A DNA stretch of 64,000 nucleotides from Opitutaceae bacterium. GTDB taxonomy: Bacteria > Verrucomicrobiota > Verrucomicrobiia > Opitutales > Opitutaceae. The notes below the pieces were generated by a model. The model searched no databases, was not told the origin of the DNA, and saw only the letters and a program-made list of their open reading frames with translations. Made by a program: the position numbers and the translations under genes. Positions 57,930 to 64,000 of the stretch are shown here, piece after piece (the first letter of the stretch is position 1; every line of letters begins with the position of its first letter). Where the stretch lies: NCBI GenBank assembly GCA_016794785.1, contig JAEUHC010000013.1, positions 496,001-560,000 of the forward strand, in the 5' to 3' direction.

Positions 57930-58958
57930 GTGACGTCCGTGGCTCATCCCGTTGATCAGTTTTTCCGCCCGCTGCGCGACCTGCGCATCTCGGTCACGGA
58001 CCGCTGCAATTTCCGCTGCCCGTATTGCATGCCGGCGGAGGTGTTCGGGCCGGGGCACGCCTTCCTGCGCGATCCGCAGCTCATGACGCTAGGGGAGATC
58101 ACGCGGATCGTGCGGGCGTTTCGCGCGCTGGGCGTCGAGAAAGTCCGCCTCACCGGCGGCGAACCGCTGCTGCGCGCGGATGTGCCGGACCTGATCCGCG
58201 CGCTGAAGCAGGAACTCGGCATGAAGGATGTGGCGCTGACCACCAACGGCTGGCTGCTGGAAAAACTCGCGCCCGCGCTGCGCGCCGCCGGGCTCGACCG
58301 GCTCAATGTCTCGGTCGATTCGCTGGACGATGCGACGGCGGGCAAGCTCAACGGCCTCGGCTTCAAGGTCGCCCGGGTGCTGCGCGGCATCGACGCGGCG
58401 GCGGCGCTGGGTTTCCCGATCAAGATCAACTGCGTGGTGCAGCGCGGCGTGAACGACGCGGAGCTGCCGGCGCTAAGCGAATATTTCCGCGCGCGGGGGC
58501 ACACGTTGCGGTTCATCGAGTTCATGGACGTGGGTCACACCAACCACTGGGACGCGGGCCGCGTGGTGCCCGCCCGTGAAATCGTGGAGCGCATCGGCGC
58601 GATCTGGCCGCTGGAGCCGGTCGGCCCGGCGTATCGCGGCGAAGTCGCCGCGCGCTACCGCTACCGCGACGGCCGTGGGGAGATCGGGCTGATCAGCTCG
58701 GTAACGGAGCCGTTTTGCCGCGACTGCCACCGCGCGCGGCTGAGCGCCGACGGCAAGCTCTACACCTGCCTCTTCACGGCGCTGGGCTGGGATGTGCTCG
58801 GCGCGGTGCGTGCGCCGGGATCGACGGATGCGGATGTGGAAAATTTTCTGCGCCGCATCTGGCAAGGCCGCATGGATCGCTACAGCGACGAACGGGCCGA
58901 GGTGCTCGCCGCGGGCGAGACGCGGGCGAAGGTGGAGATGAGCTACATCGGCGGGTGA
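57930..58958 (+). CDS. moaA: GTP 3',8-cyclase MoaA (radical SAM)
   Basis: A 342-residue radical SAM enzyme for the first moco step. The N-terminal cluster motif is 'CNFRCPYCMP' (C-x3-C-x2-C). 'VRLTGGEPLLR' is the SAM GGEP motif. The C-terminal cluster is 'FCRDCHRARLSADGKLYTCLF' (C-x2-C-x13-C, in part), and the last two residues are the required Gly-Gly. The start is GTG at 57930; a second GTG nine bases later is an alternative. Divergent from moeA, sharing an 86-base regulatory gap in which I see no moco riboswitch. Confidence 0.95.
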   Translation: MTSVAHPVDQFFRPLRDLRISVTDRCNFRCPYCMPAEVFGPGHAFLRDPQLMTLGEITRIVRAFRALGVEKVRLTGGEPLLRADVPDLIRALKQELGMKDVALTTNGWLLEKLAPALRAAGLDRLNVSVDSLDDATAGKLNGLGFKVARVLRGIDAAAALGFPIKINCVVQRGVNDAELPALSEYFRARGHTLRFIEFMDVGHTNHWDAGRVVPAREIVERIGAIWPLEPVGPAYRGEVAARYRYRDGRGEIGLISSVTEPFCRDCHRARLSADGKLYTCLFTALGWDVLGAVRAPGSTDADVENFLRRIWQGRMDRYSDERAEVLAAGETRAKVEMSYIGG

Positions 58959-58971
58959 TGCCGCGCCGTCC

Positions 58972-59886
58972 TTATTCGTAACGCGCCGACCGGCCCAGGT
59001 AGTTCAGCATCCAGATTTCCTTCCAGAGGCGGTAGCGGCCCTCGTGCGTGAACTTGCCGAGATCCTCGCGCTTGCCCTGCGGATGGAGGAAGCCGAGTTC
59101 GGTGTTGACCTGATCGAGCTCGCGCTGGACGGCGTTGAAGTCGGCGAGGGGCTCGGTCGTGAACGGCACCGGGGTCACGCCGGCGCGTTGCAGCCGGGCG
59201 TGGTGGCGGGCGATGAGTTTGGGCAGGGCCCGGCACCAAGGCGCACGCTCGACGAACCAGTTTTCCGGGTAGAAGCCGCCGAAGGGGACGTGGAGATTGT
59301 CGGTCAGATAGCGGCTGCCATCAGCGGCGACGCTGGTGATGGCGTGGCACACCGCGAGGGCGCCGTTGCCCTGCGGGATGAAGGTCACCTGCACCCGGAC
59401 CTCGGCCTGGGCGTCGTGGTAAACCGAGACGCGCAGGTAAACGCCGCCGCCGATCTCGGCCTTGAGGGCCTGCACCTGGCGGAAGCCTTCGGCGCGCAAC
59501 CATTCGCGGTCGCGGAGGAAGCGCGGCTGCACCGGCCATTCCTCGCCGGTGGCGTTCACGGAGTAGCGGGGAAACAGCGGCAGCGAACTCAGGCTGTGGG
59601 CGGAAATCGCGAGCCAGTTGTAGAGCGTCTCAATGAGGAACCAGCCGACGAACAGCACCACCGCAATGACCCAATAGGGCCGGTCGATGAGCTTGAACTC
59701 GGTGCAGACCTGCGCGCCGCCAAAGGCAAACACGAGCCACCGCAGCCACCGGTCGAGAATCGAAAGCAGGGGTGAACCGAGGCGGAGGTTCACCTTCATG
59801 AGCACGAGCGACACCACGATCGCCGTGATGATGACGTAAGGCAGCGCAGCTTGCATGGCGGGGGAGTCGGCGGCCGAAGTCGCCAC
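58972..59886 (-). CDS. Membrane-anchored protein of unknown function
   Basis: A 304-residue protein with two or three N-terminal membrane helices (about 13-32 'LPYVIITAIVVSLVLMKV', 45-60, and 70-92 'YWVIAVVLFVGWFLIETL'). A soluble beta/alpha domain of about 190 residues follows ('EEWPVQPRFLRDREWLRAEGF', 'GGGVYLRVSVYHDAQAEVRVQVTFIPQ' in part). I do not recognise the family; nothing enzymatic is visible. It lies between moaA (convergent, 13 bases between stops) and dnaN, in the same orientation as dnaN and 19 bases after its stop, so it may be co-transcribed with dnaN. Confidence 0.65.
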   Translation of the reverse strand: MATSAADSPAMQAALPYVIITAIVVSLVLMKVNLRLGSPLLSILDRWLRWLVFAFGGAQVCTEFKLIDRPYWVIAVVLFVGWFLIETLYNWLAISAHSLSSLPLFPRYSVNATGEEWPVQPRFLRDREWLRAEGFRQVQALKAEIGGGVYLRVSVYHDAQAEVRVQVTFIPQGNGALAVCHAITSVAADGSRYLTDNLHVPFGGFYPENWFVERAPWCRALPKLIARHHARLQRAGVTPVPFTTEPLADFNAVQRELDQVNTELGFLHPQGKREDLGKFTHEGRYRLWKEIWMLNYLGRSARYE

Positions 59887-59905
59887 GATCGGACCTGGGC
59901 GGAGA

Positions 59906-61030
59906 TCAGCTCAACCGCACGGGCATGATCACGCAGACGAAGCTCTCCAGCGTCTTGAAGACACCGGGGCTGACTTCGTCCTTTAGCTCAAGGAAGACCT
60001 CGTCCTTGGTGAGGGCCTTGAGCGGATCCATGATGAAGGTGGGGTTGAACGCCACTTGCAGGTCGGGTCCGCTGTAGCCGATCGCCATCGACTCGTGGGC
60101 CTCGCCGAAATCCGGGCTCTGCGCCGTGATCTCAAGCAGGTTGGTCGTGAGCTTGATTTTCACGGAGTTCGCCTTTTCCGAACAGACCAGCGCGGCGCGA
60201 TGCACGCACTGGAGGAAGAGTTCGCGCTCCAGCTTGATGCGTTGGTGCGTCTCCTTGGGAATGACCTGGTGGTAGTTCGGGTAGTTGCCCTCGACGACCT
60301 TGGAGTAGAGGTAAACGTGATCGACGAGGCCGCTGGTGTCCTTGTCCGTCGCGATCTGGAAGGCGGCGCGACGGTCGTTGAAGTTGATCTTTACCTTCGC
60401 ACCCTTGTCGAGGAGGCGGGTGAGTTCGGCGACGGTCTTGGCCGGGAGGATGATGGAGCCGGCGCTGGCGGCGGGGACTTCCATTTCTTTGGCCATGACA
60501 GCGAGCCGGCGGCCGTCGGTGGCGACGAGGGAGAGTTTGCCGTCCTTGAAGCTGAAATAGACGCCGTTGAGGATGTAGCGCGTCTCGTCGCTTGATTGCG
60601 CGTAGGAGACACTGCGCAGCATCGTGGCCAGCTCCGCCTGCTCCAAGCTGTAGGCTTTCTCATCCCCAAACTCGGCGAGGGGCGGGAACTCCTCCTTGCC
60701 GATGCCCATGATGCGAAACGTCGAGCCGCCGGAGGAAAGTTTGACCGAGTGATTGGGCGCGGCGTCGAAGGAGACATCGACGTTGGGCAGCTCGCGAACG
60801 ATGCCGGCGAGCCGCTTGACCGGGAGAGTCACGGAGCCGGTTTCCTTCACCTCGGCCTTGATGCGGCAGCGGATGCCGAGATCGAGATTCGTGGTCGTGA
60901 GCGAGAGATGGTCCTTGTCCGCCTCGATCAGGACGTTGCTCAAGATCGGCATGGTCGCCTTGGAGCCGACCACGTTGAGGACTTGGGCAAGGCCGTTGGC
61001 GAAGTGATCGCGGTTGATTTTGAATTTCAT
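59906..61030 (-). CDS. dnaN: DNA polymerase III beta subunit (sliding clamp)
   Basis: A 374-residue clamp of three similar domains. '[21 protein letters not shown]' start (in part), '[10 protein letters not shown]', '[12 protein letters not shown]', '[13 protein letters not shown]', '[18 protein letters not shown]', '[27 protein letters not shown]' (in part), and the C-terminal 'VIMPVRL' (usual I-M-P-M-R-L), which forms part of the partner-binding pocket. ATG 61030 gives the canonical start. dnaA is not adjacent in this window. A sigma70-like promoter lies at 61112-61138. Confidence 0.97.
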   Translation of the reverse strand: MKFKINRDHFANGLAQVLNVVGSKATMPILSNVLIEADKDHLSLTTTNLDLGIRCRIKAEVKETGSVTLPVKRLAGIVRELPNVDVSFDAAPNHSVKLSSGGSTFRIMGIGKEEFPPLAEFGDEKAYSLEQAELATMLRSVSYAQSSDETRYILNGVYFSFKDGKLSLVATDGRRLAVMAKEMEVPAASAGSIILPAKTVAELTRLLDKGAKVKINFNDRRAAFQIATDKDTSGLVDHVYLYSKVVEGNYPNYHQVIPKETHQRIKLERELFLQCVHRAALVCSEKANSVKIKLTTNLLEITAQSPDFGEAHESMAIGYSGPDLQVAFNPTFIMDPLKALTKDEVFLELKDEVSPGVFKTLESFVCVIMPVRLS

Positions 61031-61111
61031 GCGGGGGCCGGCTGGGAGCGGACTCGAGGAGTTAACAAACGCCAAAAGAATAGGGGTTCAATAAGGAATT
61101 CTATCCGTATT

Positions 61112-61138
61112 ATTATAGGGAGCCAAAAAGACCAGCAA
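61112..61138 (-). promoter_or_regulatory. Candidate sigma70-type promoter of dnaN
   Basis: On the minus strand TTGCTG (61138-61133) precedes a perfect TATAAT (61117-61112) by 15 bases, in an A/T-rich patch rare in this window. Transcription would start near 61105, giving a leader of about 75 bases. The spacer is shorter than the optimal 17. Confidence 0.55.
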
Positions 61139-61198
61139 CGTGGCGGCCCACCTATGGCCCGGAGGCAAAAGTTGATCGTGAAGAACCGCCGGCAAGAT

Positions 61199-61222
61199 GC
61201 GAACAACCCCGGGGTTGTTCGC
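61199..61222. repeat. Perfect 24-base palindrome between pssA and dnaN
   Basis: GCGAACAACCCC followed directly by its reverse complement, no loop. It lies 37 bases past the pssA stop and about 60 bases upstream of the dnaN promoter. Without a T-run it is not a classical terminator; an operator or a processing site is possible. Confidence 0.7.
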
Positions 61223-61258
61223 AGGCTCCAAGTTGCCGCGATCCAGTGCGCAGGTTTC

Positions 61259-62161
61259 TCACACGCTGTTCGGATCACGATGGCGGGGTTCTTGGTGGGC
61301 GCGGCCGCGGCGCAGGTGACGGAAGAGGCCGTAGAAAATGTAGGCGACGCAGAGGCCGAGGACGGCGATTTCCTTGTAGAAGACGACGAGCACGCAAATC
61401 ACGAGGCCGATGACAAATGGCCGCACGCGTGTCTGCGTCTGCAGGTCGACATTCTTGCCGCTCGGATAGCGCACGGTGCTCATCATGAGGAAAGCCACCA
61501 GCAGCATCATGGGCGGCAGCGCGAGTGACCAGGCCTTCAGCGAGCGGTCGTTTTCAGCGAGCTTGAGCAGGAAGAGCACGGTGGCCGCGACGGTCGCCGC
61601 CGCGGCCGGCACGGGCAGGCCCACGAAGTCCTTGCTCGAATCTTTCTTCGGAGCGTGGAGGAGGGGATTGGTGATGACGTTGAACCGCGCCAGCCGCATC
61701 GCGGCGCACAGCAGATAGACAAAGCCGATCAGCCAGCCGATGTTGCGGAACCACTGGTATTCCGGGGCCTGGGTGGGCGAGATGATGAGGTAAATCATCA
61801 TCAAGGCCGGGGCCAGGCCGAAGGACACCACATCCGCCAGCGAGTCGAACTCCGCGCCAAACAGCGACTCGCGTCCGCCCATGCGGGCCAGCCGGCCATC
61901 CAGCGCGTCGAAGGCCGCCGACCCAAAGATGAGCCACACGCCATACTTGTAATGCTCGTGCGCGGTGGCGCCGTTGTATTCCCCACTGGCGGCGGTCTCG
62001 GCCAGCCGTGCCTGGATGCACTGCACGATGGCCATGAAACCGCAGAACAGGTTTCCCGCCGTCATCAGGTTCGGCAGGAAATAAATGCGGCTCGCTTGCC
62101 TGACGCTGTAGGGATCCTCCGGGTCAGGCGGGAATGGCGGGCGGGAGCGGCGCGGCGTCAT
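61259..62161 (-). CDS. pssA: CDP-diacylglycerol-serine O-phosphatidyltransferase
   Basis: A 300-residue membrane enzyme making phosphatidylserine, precursor of phosphatidylethanolamine. The CDP-alcohol phosphatidyltransferase signature D-G-x2-A-R-x8-G-x3-D-x3-D is complete in 'DGRLAR', 'GAEFDSLAD'. 'FLPNLMTAGNLFCGF' precedes it and several helices follow. The first 25 residues are Pro/Arg-rich. The start overlaps the stop of the RelE-like gene by four bases (62158-62161), so the pair is translationally coupled. Confidence 0.93.
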   Translation of the reverse strand: MTPRRSRPPFPPDPEDPYSVRQASRIYFLPNLMTAGNLFCGFMAIVQCIQARLAETAASGEYNGATAHEHYKYGVWLIFGSAAFDALDGRLARMGGRESLFGAEFDSLADVVSFGLAPALMMIYLIISPTQAPEYQWFRNIGWLIGFVYLLCAAMRLARFNVITNPLLHAPKKDSSKDFVGLPVPAAAATVAATVLFLLKLAENDRSLKAWSLALPPMMLLVAFLMMSTVRYPSGKNVDLQTQTRVRPFVIGLVICVLVVFYKEIAVLGLCVAYIFYGLFRHLRRGRAHQEPRHRDPNSV

Positions 62162-62508
62162 TTGGTGAGGCTCTCGAGGTATTTCCAGAATTTGGAGTGC
62201 TGCTCCACCAACTGCTGCTCCGAGACGGGGAGTTTGTTGCGCAACAGGAAATCCTCGAGCGAGTTCTTGTGCAGGATGTAATCGACGTGGAGCGACTCGC
62301 CCTGGGCTTCGAAGTAGAAACGAAAATCCCCGGCCCGCAACCGGTAGAGCAGCTTCTGCCCGCGGCGAAACTGCCCGAGCGGCTCGCGCGGATGCGCCAG
62401 GTCGTCCGGCCGCAGCGCCGTGATGGGCGAGATGACGTCGAGCTGCGTGAGCTTGTCGAGCCGGTTGAGCTCGTGCATCGCCTGGGAGGAAAACGTCACC
62501 TGATACAT
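62158..62508 (-). CDS. RelE/ParE-superfamily protein without adjacent antitoxin
   Basis: A 116-residue protein: 'YQVTFSSQAMHELNRLDKLTQL', then 'HPREPLGQFRRGQKLLYRLRAGDFRFYFEAQGESLHVDYILHK' in part. This is the RelE-type fold order with the basic 'R.GdyRv.y.' strand, followed by a longer C-terminal helix than usual toxins. No Phd/RelB-like gene lies upstream (an EF-hand gene is divergent). Its stop overlaps the pssA start. A housekeeping RNA-binding or regulatory role is at least as likely as a toxin; inference only. Confidence 0.7.
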   Translation of the reverse strand: MYQVTFSSQAMHELNRLDKLTQLDVISPITALRPDDLAHPREPLGQFRRGQKLLYRLRAGDFRFYFEAQGESLHVDYILHKNSLEDFLLRNKLPVSEQQLVEQHSKFWKYLESLTK

Positions 62509-62598
62509 GCGGGCCTCCTATCCGGCGCGTAACTGCCCCCGCGCCGGCGCGTCATCGCCGCCGAGCAAGCGCGCCCACAAATTTCATTCGTCCATCCC

Positions 62599-63255
62599 AT
62601 GAAAAGCCCCGGTCTAGCCCCCCTCCTTCTCGCCGCAACGCTATTCATCGCCCCCACTTCGACGCCGGCGGCCGACACCCCGCGGTTCCCCGAGGCCTTC
62701 CGCGCCCGGATGATGGAGATGTTTGATGCCAACGGCGACGGCCGCCTCGACGAGGCCGAGCGCGCCCGGGCCGAGAAGTTCGCCGCCGAGCGCGGACTCA
62801 GCCGCGATCCCGCCCAGATGCGCGGCGAAATCCTCCGGCGCTTCGACAAAAACGGCAACGGCCGCATCGACGAGGATGAGCGCCCCGCCGTGATGGAGTT
62901 TCTCCGCCAGCGCGGCCCGATGGCGGCCGCGCCCGCTGCCTCTGCCGAGCCCGTGGCCCCGGCGATTGAGATCGAGCAGCCCGCGCCCGGCCGCCTGGCC
63001 CTTGAGCGCCTGATCCGCGCGGCGGTCGCCGCCGATGCCGAGCAGCTCAAACGCTTCGATGCCGACGGTGATGGCCGGTTGAGCGATGAGGAATGGTCCA
63101 TGGCGCGCCTGGAGATCCAGCAGACCTTCAACGACGGCGTGATCCTCCGTGCGACCGTGGCTGATGAGGAAAAGAAACTGTCGGCCGTCGCCGCCGAAGT
63201 CGCCCGCCGCCGGGAAGCCGGCGTGTCAGCCCCCCGGCCTCCCGGGAAACAGTAG
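62599..63255 (+). CDS. Secreted EF-hand protein
   Basis: A 218-residue protein with signal peptide (about 1-25, 'APLLLAATLFIAPTSTPAAD'). Three EF-hand calcium loops: 'DANGDGRLDEAE' (about 43-54), 'DKNGNGRIDEDE' (about 83-94) and 'DADGDGRLSDEE' (about 154-165), each with Asp/Asn at positions 1, 3, 5 and Glu at 12. A Pro/Ala linker separates the second and third. Similar calcium-binding secreted proteins are frequent in Verrucomicrobia and Planctomycetes. ATG 62599 gives the signal peptide. Role unknown. Confidence 0.88.
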   Translation: MKSPGLAPLLLAATLFIAPTSTPAADTPRFPEAFRARMMEMFDANGDGRLDEAERARAEKFAAERGLSRDPAQMRGEILRRFDKNGNGRIDEDERPAVMEFLRQRGPMAAAPAASAEPVAPAIEIEQPAPGRLALERLIRAAVAADAEQLKRFDADGDGRLSDEEWSMARLEIQQTFNDGVILRATVADEEKKLSAVAAEVARRREAGVSAPRPPGKQ

Positions 63256-63303
63256 GACACGTTTTTGTTTCGCCGCCTCGCGCCGCCCCGCTAGGCCGGG
63301 GTC

Positions 63304-64000
63304 ATGCCTGTTACCCTCCCCGACATCCGGGCGGCCGCGCGCCGGATCGCCGGCGGCATCTACGAATCGCCCTGCCCCGACTCGATCCCGCTCAGCGAGA
63401 TCACCGGCTGCCGGATCGTCTGCAAACTCGACAACCTCCAGCGCACCGGATCGTTCAAGGAGCGCGGCGCGCGCAATGCCCTGCTCCGGCTCCCGCCCGC
63501 GCAACGGAAGCGCGGCGTGATCGCCGCCAGTGCCGGCAACCACGCGCTCGGCCTCGCCTATCACGGCCAGTTGCTCGGCATCCCCGTCACCGTGGTGATG
63601 CCCGACTACGCGCCGCTGATCAAAATCACCACCTGCCGCCGGTTGGGCGCGCGCGTCGTCGTGCGCGGGGATGATTTCACCGCGGCGCGAGCCGAGGCCG
63701 ATGCGCTCGTGGCGAGCGAGGGCCTCGCCTACATCCACGGGTTTGATGCGCCCGACATCATCGCCGGCCAGGGCACCGTCGCGCTGGAGATGATGAAACA
63801 AGTCCCCGATCTCGATGCCATTCTCTGCCCGATCGGCGGCGGCGGCCTCATTGCCGGCGTGGCCGTGGCGGTGAAGGCGCTCAAGCCGAAGATCAAGGTC
63901 ATCGGCGTCGAGAGCACGCACACGGGAAACTTTGCCGCGGCGCTGCGCGCCGGGAAACCCGTCACCGTGAAACGCCGGGCCACGCTGGCCGACGGCCTCG
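63304..64000 (+). CDS. ilvA: Threonine ammonia-lyase (N-terminal part, runs off the window)
   Basis: 232 residues are visible before the window ends. This is a PLP fold-type II enzyme converting threonine to 2-oxobutanoate and ammonia. 'LDNLQRTGSFKERGARNAL' contains the PLP lysine (SFKERGA), 'VIAASAGNHALGLAYHG' the substrate loop, and 'PIGGGGLIAG' the PLP phosphate-binding Gly-rich loop. Whether a C-terminal ACT domain (biosynthetic, isoleucine-inhibited) is present cannot be seen. Serine/threonine dehydratase of the catabolic type is the alternative. It is tandem with the EF-hand gene but separated by 48 bases. Confidence 0.88.
   Translation, partial: MPVTLPDIRAAARRIAGGIYESPCPDSIPLSEITGCRIVCKLDNLQRTGSFKERGARNALLRLPPAQRKRGVIAASAGNHALGLAYHGQLLGIPVTVVMPDYAPLIKITTCRRLGARVVVRGDDFTAARAEADALVASEGLAYIHGFDAPDIIAGQGTVALEMMKQVPDLDAILCPIGGGGLIAGVAVAVKALKPKIKVIGVESTHTGNFAAALRAGKPVTVKRRATLADGL

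Noticed and set aside
61031..61258. Possible replication origin next to dnaN
   Set aside because: The gap is A/T-rich in part, but I see no DnaA-box cluster and dnaA is not adjacent; the sequence is better explained by a promoter and a palindrome.

Overview
The window looks like chromosomal DNA of a high-GC verrucomicrobium, most likely of the Opitutaceae. Four observations point that way. Two very large TonB-dependent receptors are present, one with the 'LSPFVV...' plug start common in Opitutaceae. A secreted protein ends in a VPDGG-type C-terminal sorting tail. A LexA-type operator of the form reported for Verrucomicrobia precedes recA. RDD, DUF1080, PQQ-propeller and HEAT-repeat proteins are interspersed. 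The assignment is inference from gene content only. I saw no tRNA, rRNA, CRISPR array, insertion sequence or prophage.

Layout. 0-5 kb: the end of a sugar-nucleotide epimerase gene, a Phd/RelE-type toxin-antitoxin pair, a sorting-tail surface protein, a DUF486 membrane protein, recA, and a Sel1-repeat protein. 4.5-8.9 kb: a three-gene exporter (ATPase, FtsX-type permease, HlyD-type adaptor). 9.0-12.9 kb: mnmE, mnmG and trmB in a pronounced low-GC trough, with a perfect parS-type 16-mer inside mnmG. 13.0-19.6 kb: a complete F-type ATP synthase operon (atpBEFHAGDC) closed by a terminator. 19.7-22.5 kb: a ferrous iron uptake operon (feoA, feoA, feoB, Cys-rich small protein).

22.5-33.5 kb holds a probable peptidoglycan salvage neighbourhood: nagB, an MFS permease, a TonB-dependent receptor, nagZ, an AmpG-like permease carrying a large extramembrane insertion, a secreted NamZ-type (DUF1343) exo-muramidase and a lipoprotein amidase. 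33.9-42.7 kb: a HEAT-repeat protein, gnd, a small membrane protein, an operon of ECF sigma factor, putative anti-sigma protein and bactofilin-like/RDD fusion, and two secreted proteins. 42.9-52 kb: DUF1080 protein, PQQ propeller, Tat-exported phosphoesterase, second TonB-dependent receptor, and an STT3-like membrane protein with a TPR-like tail.

52-59 kb: molybdenum-cofactor genes (moaE, moaD, moaC, moeA, divergent moaA) interrupted by a 1074-residue restriction-modification-like gene. 59-64 kb: a membrane protein, dnaN with a recognisable promoter, pssA overlapped by a RelE-like ORF, an EF-hand protein, and the start of threonine deaminase.

Short palindromic (REP-like) elements of several families sit in many intergenic gaps. 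One lies in frame inside a coding region, and two supply the stop codons of nagZ and moaC. Stretches over 300 bases without a gene are 1600-1958 and 33550-33882; both are described.
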